From Dipteris shenzhenensis (taxonomy: Eukaryota; Polypodiophyta; Polypodiopsida; Gleicheniales): a DNA stretch of 64,000 nt. A program made the position numbers and the translations under genes. How positions within the stretch are numbered: the first letter of the stretch is position 1; each line of letters opens with the position of its first letter. Positions 1 to 10,064 of this stretch are shown here, in pieces. The stretch is taken from NCBI GenBank assembly GCA_047967505.1, contig CM106539.1. One strand, 5' to 3'. Under the pieces are notes generated by a model. The model saw only the letters and a program-made list of their open reading frames with translations. It searched no databases and was not told where the DNA came from.

Positions 1-720
1 ACCGAGTCCAAGCCACATAAATCGAGAGGCTCAACCCAAGGAGTCTCGGTCATATGATACTATCTATCAAGGGGAAGAGGTCTAGCTACATACCCCTCTT
101 GTTGTTTCTGGCCTGCATGAAGTAGTGCCCCTCTTGTTGTTGCTAGCTTGCATGAAGTAGTGGGACAATCACTCTACATGTACTACACAGGCAGGCTCTC
201 ACAAGGTGCCTCACTTATCAGTAGCACAGAAACTTCCTTGGTAGTCCAAAAACATTGACCCTCTAATGAAGAGATCCCCCATCCCAAGTGTCAAGGAATA
301 TCTCCTCTGACAAGGGCTCCAAGAACCTTGCTATCATCCTTCATCCTTTGCTAGAACCCAGGGTGTTGTGGGTGATGGCTCTTGCACAATGCTAAAACAC
401 CCTCTAAGAGAAGGCAAAATAACATAGTACTTATTCAAAAGGTCAAGGAACCTAAGGGTCATTGGGAAATGTGGCACATGGTGCATAAAATCCATGTCGT
501 CACCATGAAGCCATGACACCATGGGATAAACAAAACTAGGTGTAGGTCAAGCAAAATTTGGCTCTCCCATAGATGGTGACCTCCTAGATGTGGTCACCCT
601 CTAGTGCTAAGCTTTCCTAGATCCAATCATGAACCTAGCTCTGCATAGGCATGATGCCTATGATGCAACCCGCCAAAGCTCTTTCCTATAAAGATTGCAC
701 TAAGGTCTGCACATATTGCT
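1..720 (-). pseudogene. LINE ORF1-like remnant
   Basis: Decayed coding remnant, cut by the window edge. Read on the minus strand, the peptide around 334-522 (containing GDDMDF and FPMTLRFLDLL) aligns with the minus-strand peptide at about 41800-41950 (VEDMDS, FPVTLPFSRL). Further down, a peptide with EIFLDTWDGGSL (about 270-310) aligns with EETFLETLDGGEF at about 41700-41740. Two degenerate copies of one reading frame are therefore present. The second copy lies next to LINE reverse-transcriptase sequence, and the layout resembles the gag-like first ORF of plant LINEs. Both copies are interrupted by stops and frameshifts. The LINE assignment is inferred from context and is not certain. Confidence 0.4.
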
Positions 721-1933
721 TGTCATATGGGGACAATGAAATTTGAACGGCTTTAAGAACTGAGTGAGATGCTATGAGATCCCCCTTTTCCACACCAAGA
801 GATCCTCGCCGGGATTACAATCCCCAAAGTTATGGAGTTAAAAGTTGCTTGATCTATCAAACAAAGGAAAATAGCCTTAGAAAAGTGATGAAAAAGAATC
901 TACAAAGAGGGGGGTTGGTAGGTCGCAACTACCCCTATTGAAAACCCCCTTAGGCTGGCCAAAAAAATCAGTAGAGGAGGAGAAAAGCATTGACGTAGCA
1001 AGGGGCTAGCTTGACAAGAAACGCCTAAAAGTCTTGCTATTACCAGCGCTAAGGCAAGTAGCGTGAAAAAGGGTTTGCAGCAATGTGAATAGAACTAGGT
1101 AACCCCCAAAAAACCAAGGCAAGGGGATGATAGCCCAAGGGAGGCAAAAAGGTGCAAACAATGTGGGCAAAAGTGACATAGGCTGGGCAAAGCAAAATGT
1201 GGAGGGGGGAGGAATGGTGCAAAGCAAAGAGCAAGCTAGGGGGGAAAAGCGATGGGGGAGGAGCACCACAAAGTAGGGCAAAGGGGGGGTAGAGGGGGTG
1301 AAAGAGGTGACACAACATCGTGGAGACATCAGGTGCACAAGATGGGGGGTGAACAGAGGCTAGTGGGAGAGGCTAGCAGGGGGCAAATAACGGCACGCGC
1401 GGGGAGGGAAGATTGACGAACGAAGGAAACGAGGGGAGGCAAGATTGGAATTCACATACCTAGATTGAGGTATTTAAGATGCGTGGGTGATGCATGGTAT
1501 GAAACCTAGCCTTAGATAGATGTATTTACTACCTCACCATATGGCATAGTAGGTGCACAAGTGCAACAAGGTCATGCCTCTTCAATCAGGGTACTTGATG
1601 ACACATAGGATGACACCTTCATATATACTTTATCCTTGGGAAGATACCTCTTGTCACTTCAATGTTTCATTGATGTACCTTGATTGAGCTCCTGAGGGGT
1701 AGTTATTATGTACATGTATCATAGTAATGGCCCAATTACAAATAGGAGCCCTTTTTTAAATTTATCTAATATAATTATGCTACGTATATATACGAAGGGC
1801 ACTTTTAAACTCAAAATCACATGTATACATACAAAAGAGGTGTAAACAATTATGCAAAAAAATGTAAGATTTTGAATATATGCGTATTTTAAGTGTGCTT
1901 GCTTACATGTGTTTTATCGGTTTTTCGAGAGTC
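721..1933. other. intergenic, no gene seen
   Basis: No coding, RNA or repeat feature can be supported. About 950-1440 is purine-rich and G-rich on the plus strand, which makes spurious open frames on the minus strand (Pro/Leu/Phe-rich, no motif). From about 1740 the sequence is AT-rich up to the copia insertion site. Confidence 0.5.
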
Positions 1934-1938
1934 ACTAG
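1934..1938. repeat. target site duplication ACTAG (left)
   Basis: The five bases ACTAG directly precede the TG of the 5' LTR and recur at 6989-6993 directly after the CA of the 3' LTR. Five-base duplications are typical of LTR-retrotransposon integration. Confidence 0.9.
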
Positions 1939-2258
1939 TGTTGAGATATGGAGCTCCACTCGTGATATGCCAGGGTGACCATTGTGCATTTATGTCACCG
2001 ACTTGTTAGCTACAAATGCAGTTGGTACATTGTCCATGAATAATAGCTGGATGATAGCTATCTTTGTGTACTCTAGTTAGTGGCTCAATTAGTATGCCAC
2101 CTAGGTTAGCTGAGTTTGGTTTGAGAACCACATATAGGGTTCAACTATTCCTTTTGTACTTAGAGAGCTATTTTGGCTTTCACAACTTTGTGTGTATTCC
2201 CCCATTGTGTATGTGAGAAAGCTGCAAGTGAGACTCCTTCTCTCCCACTCTCCTCACA
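1939..2258 (+). repeat. copia 5' LTR (320 bp)
   Basis: Starts TGTTGAGATATGG and ends CTCCTCACA, and aligns along its length with the 3' LTR at 6633-6988. It lacks about 31 bp that the 3' LTR has (starting AAGAAGAGG, after the shared TTTCACAACT) and a few bases near its end. The LTR at 54128-54480 retains the 31-bp segment, so the 5' LTR here carries a deletion. Confidence 0.92.
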
Positions 2259-2270
2259 TGGTATTAGAGC
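2259..2270 (+). other. copia primer-binding site
   Basis: TGGTATTAGAGC directly follows the 5' LTR. It differs by one base (T for C at position 7) from TGGTATCAGAGC, the usual plant copia site complementary to the 3' end of initiator tRNA-Met. The related element at 54128 has the exact version. Confidence 0.85.
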
Positions 2271-2803
2271 TCGGTTCATCATAAGGAGCTCAAGAAAGCA
2301 AACCAAGTTCATGGTATCTTGGTAAGAGGATCAGTGTTGCTTTCATTTTTCGAGTTTGGGAGCAAATCTCTACAGGTAGCATAGCCGGAAAGTGCAAGAG
2401 TGCATTGTCTCAGATTGGGATGCCCTTCGCGGTGTGGCAAGAGGGTAGTATATGCTGCGGGTAAGGGCGACGCCCTTGGTGACATTATTTGTTTGATTTG
2501 AGGCCATTTCGGGGCCCATTTTGGGGGCAGAAGTTTTCCGCATGCACTCAGAAAAGTGCCCTGTTTTTACTGTGCGACCACTATTCTACAGGTCGGTGAA
2601 AAGTTGCTGCAGAAATTGCATCATATGCCTGTGCGCAGAGATATAGGGAGTGACAAAATCATTCTTATTGCCTGTTGATGCAAAATCGTCACTAGGAAGT
2701 GACTGTGTGGTCAAATACCACTTTCGTCATTTCCGCAGATTTGCCCTTGTGAGGTAGAAGTTGTGTTTTTTGCAATGACAAAATATTTTTGTAGTGTTTT
2801 GTA

Positions 2804-3700
2804 ATGGCGTCTAATGCCATTTCACAAATAGTCACTGAAAAGCTTGACAAAGAACAACTTCCAAGCATGGAAGTTTAGAATGACGAATTTCCTTAAGGGA
2901 AAAGGCTATTGGGAGTTCATTACTGGAGCTGAACAAGAACCAATTATTCCTAATGTTCCCAATCAACAGGAGTTGCAGGCATTTAAAGGATGGCATGAGA
3001 GAGCTAGAAAAGTTATGTACTGGCTGTCTATCAGTATTTCACATTCTATGATTGTGCATATTCAGGATCTAAGCACACCCAAGGAGGCGTGGGATACTTT
3101 GACAAAAATGTATAGCACAAATACACAAGCCAGGAAAATGCAGCTCAAGCAGGAGTTGCATAATGTGCAGAGAGAAAATATGAGCATCAATGACTATCAC
3201 ATGAAGGTGAAGAAGATTACAGATGCACTTGCTTCCATTGGGTCGCCAGTGGAAGATGATGATTTAGTTTCTGTGACCTTAAATGGTCTAGGAAAGGATT
3301 ATGCACAGTTTCAAACATCCATTGCCATCCGTGAGAATTTTTCTAATTTTGGGGAGTTGATTGCTCTTCTAATTTCTGAAGAGCAGAGAAATGGTGGTGC
3401 ATCTTCTTCAGGAGGAACTTCAAAAGAAACTATCTTCTACTCAAATGCTGGAAGAGGTAGAGGCAGAGGTAGAGCAGGCCGATCTAGAGGCCATGGCAAA
3501 AATCAGAATATGCAGCAAATTCAAGAAAACCAGCCCTATGGAGGAGGACGTGGTAACCTTAGAGGTACGGGAAGCCAAAGAGGTCGTGGTGGATAGCAGA
3601 GAGGCCAAAATGCAAACAACAATGTTGAATGCTACTACTGTGGTAAAATGGGTCATATGGTTAAAGACTGCTATAAAAAGCAGAATGACATCATGACTGG
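2804..3700 (+). pseudogene. copia gag (broken)
   Basis: Encodes the capsid/nucleocapsid polyprotein of the copia element. The likely start is the ATG at 2804. Compared with the second copy (ATG complement at 53619-53621), there is one extra A at about 2849-2851, which throws the start out of frame. The rest of gag reads from about 2844, with FQAWKFRMTNFLKGKGYW followed by a copia-type gag core (KEAWDTLTKMY, MSINDYHMKVKKI) and a Gly/Arg-rich tail. A TAG at 3594-3596 interrupts it where the other copy has Trp. After the stop comes a CX2CX4HX4C zinc knuckle (CYYCGKMGHMVKDC, about 3636-3677). Confidence 0.88.
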
Positions 3701-6624
3701 AAAATTGCAACAAGGCAATTATGCATCCTCTAGTAGACAGGGTGATGACAGAAATGAGCATCTGCAGCACATGACCAATTCTATGACAAGTGCAGAAGAA
3801 AGCAATGATGTGTGGTATGTTGACTCAGGTGCATCAAACCACATGACAGGTCATGAAGAATGGATGCAGGATGCAAGGAAAATGGAAAGACCAGGATTTG
3901 AGGAGACTAGTGATGATACTGCACATCCTATTGTGCAGATTGGTAAAATTCCTTTGTCTATGCAGGATGGAAAAAGGAAATACCTGTCTGATGTATTTCA
4001 TGTTCCGAATATCACCAAGAACCTGGTTTCTATTGGTCAAATGGTTTAGTAGGGCTTGCAGGTCAGATTTAATCCTCATGGATGCTTTGTTGAGGATATG
4101 AAAAATAAAGGTCGCTTGATAGAAAAAGGGAAGAAAAAGGGCAAGATGTTTACGTTGGATGCAGACATGCCTGAATTGAGTGCAGCAATGTTTGCACATG
4201 GGACCGGTGTAGTTGTAGATATTGATATTTGGCATAAACGCATTGGTCATGTTAATGTACATCGACTTAAATTAATGCAAGCCCAAAATATTGTTGCAGG
4301 ATTGCCTAAGTTCAAGGTTGCAGAAATGCATAAGGTATGTGAAGCCTGTCAATTTGGAAAACAGGCAAGGAAACCATTTCCTAGACATGTTCAAGAGAGT
4401 AAGAGGCCATTAGAATTAATCCACTCTAATGTGTGGACTACTAAAGCTGCATCTATTGGAGGCTATCATTATTTTGTCACTTTTATTGATGACTACAACA
4501 GAAAAGTTTGGGTGTATTTTATGAAAAAGAAAAGTGAAGTGTTTAGGCATTTCAAAGCTTTTAAATAACCCTTCTACTCGTAAGTTTACAGTGAGCAGAG
4601 ATGTTTTTGATGAGATGAGCAGTTGGTATAAACCAGTAAATGTGATTGATGATGTAGATGCACAGAATTCACAGCAGCAATCACAAAATATTAGTGGACC
4701 TATAGTGTCCTCTAGCAGTGGTTCACATACTTCGCCATGGATAGGCAGATTGAGATCAAGAGGATCTCCTCAAAGCAATGCAGATAGTGGTATGCAAGTA
4801 TCATGAAAGGGAAAAGAGAAAGTAGATCAACCCATGGTTGATGTGAATGCAGGTCACTCTTATGTGGATGGTGAATCCAGTGCTCAGAACAGAGCCTTGA
4901 TGATGAGTTGGGTATTCCTTCTATTGTTACACTTGGAGTAAGGAAGACAAGGGATGTTTTGAGAGCACCTGGTAGTGAGCCTATTTTGCACAAGTCTACT
5001 AGAGCTAGGTATCCTATGGATAGGCTAAAATATGATGGATTTACAACCATTCACTATACCTATATGGTCAAAGTGATACATGAACCAAAACCCACTTCTT
5101 TTGAGCAAGCCATGGGAAAAGAAAAATGGGAGAAAGCCATGGATGAAGAAATGGATGCATGGAAGCAAATGCTATATGGGAATTGGTGCCTTTGCCTAAA
5201 GATAAGAATGCAATTGGCTGTAAGTGGGTTTATAAGGTGAAGCACAATGCAGATGGTTCTGTGAATAGATACAAGGCAAGACTAGTTGTCAAGGGGTATG
5301 CACAGACATATGGCATTGATTATGAAGAAACATTCAGTCCATTTGCAAGGATGCGAACCGTAAGAGCAGTCATTGCTATGGCTGCATCAAAGGGATGGTC
5401 TTTACATCAGATGGATGTAAAGAATGCCTTCTTGCATGGTGATTTGGAAGAAGAGGTCTATATGCAGCAGCCACCAGGTTATGTGCATGCTATTCATCCT
5501 GAGTTTGTTTGCAGAGGTTGAAGAAAGCCTTGTATGGCTTGAAGCAAGCACCGAGAGTATGGTCTAACAAGATAGGACAGTATCTTGTCACTATTGGATT
5601 TCAGATTTTCAAGGCAGATTTCTCACTTTATGTGAGAAAAACAGAGAAAGGCATTATGCTGCTTGTCATTTATGTTGATGATTTGATCATCATAGGTGAT
5701 AGTGGTGAAGATATCCTTCATGTGAAAATGCTATTGAAGCAGAAGTTTGAGATGAAGGATTTGGGAGAGCTGCATTATTTCTTGGGCATTGAGGTGATTA
5801 GATCCACAAGTGGGATATGGCTCTTGCAGAGGCAGTATGGATTGGACATGCTATCCAAATATGGGATGACAGGCTATAAGCCTATTTTAGTTCCTTTGGA
5901 GCAAAATGTGAAGTTGAGGGCAGTTGCAGGTGAGCTTCTGGAAGACCCTACTATGTACAGACGCATAGTAGGAAGTTTGATTTATATGACTATTACCAGG
6001 CCAGATTTGAGCTATGCTATTGGGTTGGTAAGTCAGTTTATGCAAGCTCCAAGGAAACCGCATTTGGATGCAGCTAGACGCATATTGAGGTATGTGAAGT
6101 CTACATTGCATTATGGACTATTTTATGAGAATGGGGTTCAGATACAGTTGCATGGATACACTGATGCTGATTGGGCTGGTAGTATTTCTGATAGACAATC
6201 TACCAGTGGATATGTGTTCTCTTTTGGGAGTGCTGCAGTCACTTGGAGCAGCAAGAAATAGCCTACAGTTGCCTTGTCAAGCACAGAGGCTGAGTACAGG
6301 GGTGCAGCAATGGCTGCATGTGAGGTAGCTTGGTTGCGTAAGCTACTTTATGATATGCATCAGTCTACAGATGGGCTAGTTGTCATTTATTGTGACAACA
6401 TGAGCAGTATATACTTGGCAAATAACCCAATCTATCATGCTAGAACAAAGCCCATTGAGGTGCATTATCACTATGTGCGGGAGAAGGTTCTAGTAGGTTT
6501 TATTGATCTAGTTTATGTCAGCACAGAGGATCAGGTAGCTGACATATTCACAAAGGCATTGGGTGCAAAGAAGCTGCACAAGTTCAGAGACCTGCTTGGT
6601 GTGCAAGAATTGGGATTGAGCTGA
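3701..6624 (+). pseudogene. copia pol: protease, integrase, RT, RNase H (broken)
   Basis: The aspartic protease motif WYVDSGASNHMTG is at about 3813-3850. Two adjacent TAG codons (4047-4052) follow IGQMV, where the second copy has Glu-Gln. The integrase zinc-binding part (WHKRIGHVNVHRL, then CEACQFGKQ) runs from about 4228. The core begins at HSNVW, where the usual Asp is Asn, and at FIDDYNRKVWVYF, then stops at 4566-4568. The sequence resumes directly in integrase C-terminal matter, so most of the catalytic core is deleted. Reverse transcriptase spans about 4990-5900 in three frames (shifts near 5155 and 5510), with [17 protein letters not shown] and the catalytic YVDD at about 5670. RNase H (ADWAGSISDRQSTSGY; STEAEYRG; DNMSSIYLANNP) is cut by TAG at 6259-6261 and ends with TGA at 6622-6624. 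Confidence 0.92.
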
Positions 6625-6632
6625 AGGGGGAT
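6622..6632 (+). other. copia polypurine tract
   Basis: TGAAGGGGGAT lies directly before the 3' LTR and overlaps the pol stop codon. This is the usual position of the plus-strand primer of an LTR retrotransposon. Confidence 0.8.
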
Positions 6633-6988
6633 TGTTGAGATATCGAGCTCCACTCGTGATATGCCAGGGTGATCGTTGTGCATTTATGTCACCGACTGGT
6701 TAGCTACAGATGCGGTTGGTGCACCGTCCATGAATAATAGCTGGATGACAGCTATCTTTATGTACTCTAGTTAGTGGCTCAATTAGTATGCCACCTAGGT
6801 TAGTTGAGTTTGGCTTGAGACCCACATATAGGGTTCACCTATTCCTTTTGTACTTAGAGAGTTCTTTTGGCTTTCACAACTAAGAAGAGGAAAACTGTTT
6901 TCAGCCTCCACCTTTGTGTGTATTCCCCAATTGTGTATGTGAGAAAGCTGCAAGTGAGACTCCTTACTTCTCTCCCACTCTCCTCACA
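6633..6988 (+). repeat. copia 3' LTR (356 bp)
   Basis: Starts TGTTGAGATATCG and ends CTCCTCACA. It is followed by the target duplication ACTAG at 6989-6993. It differs from the 5' LTR by scattered substitutions plus a 31-bp segment present only here, so the insertion is not recent. Confidence 0.92.
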
Positions 6989-6993
6989 ACTAG
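6989..6993. repeat. target site duplication ACTAG (right)
   Basis: Right copy of the five-base duplication that flanks the copia element. It matches 1934-1938 exactly. Confidence 0.9.
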
Positions 6994-7993
6994 CCCAAGG
7001 TTTAGCTATAGTTACTTATTGCCCATTTTTTGTGTTTCTTTGTTCTTGTACATGCCCATTTTGTTTGTTTAGAGAGAACCAAAAGTGGGCACCCTTATCT
7101 TGCAATGACAAAATCATGTTCTCATCCTTCATTAGGGCCTCAACATGTTTGTAAGGGATCACAATAATCAACCTTTTCTCTTGACTTCTCACCTCAATAT
7201 TTGGCACAACCTCTAACAAATCTTATACATTCATTCTAGAGAAAACATCGTGTTTCCTCTCTTATATTTTAAAGCTCCATGCCCTCATGCCCCTATCCTC
7301 ATGAGGTTCGCATAAAAATGATGAGGACGAAAACATAAGCTTACTTCTCACTCAAGATATGTATCTTTGTGTACAAATATAGCAATTTAATTATATATGA
7401 CTATGACAAAATAGTTACTTGCATGAGCAAAGATATTTGTTGCTGCAAGGAAGCCCTTCTTATTAAAAGAGAGTGACAAATGCATTGCACTTAAGCATGG
7501 AGCTTTGATAACGTGGAGTGCATATATAATTGGTAAGGGTAATCCAATATAAATGGCATTATTGAGTGCATGATTTGTCATGTTGTAGTATGCAAATACT
7601 TTAATAAAACATGCTAACAAAAAATAACATGGAAACAAATCAATATATATACTTTGGAAAAGGGAAGACAGATGTGGAACGATATATGTGGAATGATAAA
7701 CTCCTTTGATGTAACAAGAGAAAGTCAGATAAACATTACAATTCAAAAGGAAGCCTCAACCGTACCTGTGTAAAATTGAGTGCCATTATTATAGAATATA
7801 AAATATTGCGATTATGTTGTACTTAAATGTACGTTGAGTTTTAGATCAATGACATCATTTCACTTTGATTGCTTTGCACAAGTTCATGTACTTTTCTACC
7901 AAGGTCTAGACTCGTTGATTAATATCTACATGAAAGTGCATGATTTTACTAATATTGTAAAGGCATGAAAAAGGAACTTATGTGAGGGGAGGG

Positions 7994-7995
<2 letters not shown>

Positions 7996-8031
<36 letters not shown>
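7996..8031. repeat. (GA)n microsatellite
   Basis: About 18 uninterrupted GA units follow a short G-rich stretch. Confidence 0.95.
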
Positions 8032-8034
<3 letters not shown>

Positions 8035-8773
8035 TACACAACATAGATTTTCCTATTTATAGAAAATAACTTTGGTTATTTTTGGTTAACATTATTTGAT
8101 TAGACATTTTTATTGTAGCCTTAAAATCGGAGAAATATCAGATGTAGGCCCATGAGAGATATTGAACATTTCCTTGTAAGCATGAAAACCGTGAAGCAAG
8201 ATGAGTTGTAGATGCGAATGAGTTACGGAGACCATCACCTTTGTAAACTTGAGCATGCCATATTTTAATACATGCTTCCTAGGGTCAATTTACGACAACT
8301 ATAATTAGAAAAGGAGAACAACACGTTCCTAAACCCTAATGCCTCTATATTAATACTTATCAGGCTATTTGGCTAGTTTCATTAGGAATGCGACAATGAC
8401 TGCATGGTAAACTGTTATGATAAGGTAATTCACTTGATTGGAGTAAAAGAATAAAAAGTCATCTATTTAAGGAAAGAAACTTTTAAGGTGTTGGTCCTTT
8501 TTATATTTCAAAGAATGATGAAAATAAGGATTGCCTTTCCTAATTAATGACCTTCCAATTCAAAAACCAAAAGAGGTTGTTAGTGCATTGTGTGATGTGT
8601 ATTACGTTGTTGGTAGTGATTTGCTTAATTGTTGGTGCTTGTGCTTGAGAGTGTATCCATGTGAGAGAATTGTGTGCAATACAATTGTTGTCCATGCCTA
8701 TAGTCATCATTGAATAGTGTCATAAATCGAGGGTTTGCACAACATGGAGAACACTTGAATTATATTAATGAAC

Positions 8774-8779
<6 letters not shown>

Positions 8780-8831
<52 letters not shown>
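8780..8831. repeat. (CT)n microsatellite
   Basis: About 26 uninterrupted CT units, one of the longest dinucleotide runs in the window. Confidence 0.95.
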
Positions 8832-8836
<5 letters not shown>

Positions 8837-8980
8837 CATATGTGCCCACACTTTTACAAACATTTTGAATGTCAAAACAAGCCTGGTGCTCATGTGGGTG
8901 CATGTGCCACTAGTGTCATCTAATTAAATATTCTAAAAGTTGCAAAGCATTATGCACGCATTATGAACTTAATGTGTGTG

Positions 8981-9156
8981 TAGAATATAGTAAACATGTA
9001 AAAGGTAACAAGTAGTGTATTGAAAGTTGCAACAGTAGTCATATGATAGTTGGATAAACAAAATATTGAATAGAATATAGTAAACATGTAAAAGGTAACA
9101 AGTAGTGTATTGAAAGTTGCAACAGTAGTCATATGATAGTTGGATAAACAAAATAT
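8981..9156. repeat. 90-bp tandem duplication, two copies
   Basis: The 86-bp segment at 8981-9066 recurs unchanged at 9071-9156, with a 90-bp period and a 4-base linker. The identity suggests a recent duplication. Two shorter, imperfect copies of a unit containing GGATGTATTTTATTAAAAA follow at about 9158-9242. Confidence 0.92.
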
Positions 9157-10022
9157 ATGATAGGCCTTCACATGAGGGATGTATTTTATTAAAAATATTT
9201 TAATAGACCTTCACATGCGGGATGTATTTTATTAAAAAATATATCTCTTATCTCTCTCTCCATAATAATGAATTATATCCCAAGACTGTTATCACATGGT
9301 TCTTTTCCTTGGTGAAGTCATGGGAAGAAAGGGAGGTAGCTGGCATAGCACATTACCACTCAAAGATGAGCCAGAGGTGTTTGCCACGATAGCACAATGA
9401 GATAGGATGTTCCCCCTGCACCTCTATTTCATATCTGTAAAGAAGTAGGTTCTGCTCCTTGCTAAGAGGGGTGAAAGAGCTCCAACCTGAGTTGCTTTGC
9501 AATAAAATCCAATGTCTTAGTCCCTTAAATTAAGTTTGACGAATTTTATCATGTGATAATGTTTTTTACGTTTGTAAAAATTGCTTAAGCACTGTGGCAT
9601 TTGTTTTATCTATGGGGTTGGGTCTCAGCATTGTCTCTTCATATACATCCATGGACTTCCGTCATTTTTGGTAGATTGTGTGGGCTCACTTTCAATTTGG
9701 AGTGTTCGGAATGAGATGGTTCATGGGAGACGAGAAACAAGAAGAAGGAGCTAGAGTTGATGAATTGGTAGCGGATCCTTCGGCAAGAAGAAAGGTTGAG
9801 GAAGTGGTATCTGTTGTCAGCAGGGTTGGGAAATGGGTGTAGTTTTTTTTTTCTGGGGGTGGGTGGGGCGAGTTGTCGAGAGCAATGGGCGAACTATCGA
9901 GCAAATGTGGAAAAAGAAACATGGGGGAAGAAGGAGAAGCAAGAAGGGGGGAAGTGAAGGGAAAGGGGGAGTGTGCGAGATGGGAGGGAAGGAAAAAGCT
10001 TCTTTTAAAAAAAATGAAAAGG

Positions 10023-10064
10023 CGAGGGAGGGAGGGAGGGAGGGAGGGAGGAGGAGGGGGCGTG
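10023..10064. repeat. (GGGA)n / G-rich repeat
   Basis: Six or more GGGA units are followed by GGAGGAGGGGG on the plus strand, inside a longer purine-rich stretch that starts near 9890. The G runs could form G-quadruplexes. They also create spurious Arg/Gly/Glu frames on one strand and Pro/Ser/Leu frames on the other. Confidence 0.85.

Larger units (their letters stand above)
1939..6988 (+). mobile_element. Ty1/copia LTR retrotransposon, structurally complete but coding-dead
   Basis: A 5.05-kb element bounded by two LTRs that start TGTTGAGATAT and end CTCCTCACA, with a matching ACTAG target duplication. It has a tRNA-iMet-like primer site, gag with a zinc knuckle, then protease, integrase, reverse transcriptase and RNase H in the copia order (integrase before RT), and a polypurine tract. 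Gag and the first part of pol share one frame, as in copia elements. The coding part is dead: a 1-bp insertion near the gag start, several nonsense codons, at least three frameshifts and an internal deletion in integrase. A truncated relative lies on the minus strand at 51449-54480. Confidence 0.93.
6994..8980. other. AT-rich intergenic DNA with two microsatellites
   Basis: No gene is recognised. The short open frames here carry no motif. The only clear structures are the (GA)n tract near 8000 and the (CT)n tract near 8800, listed separately. Confidence 0.5.
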
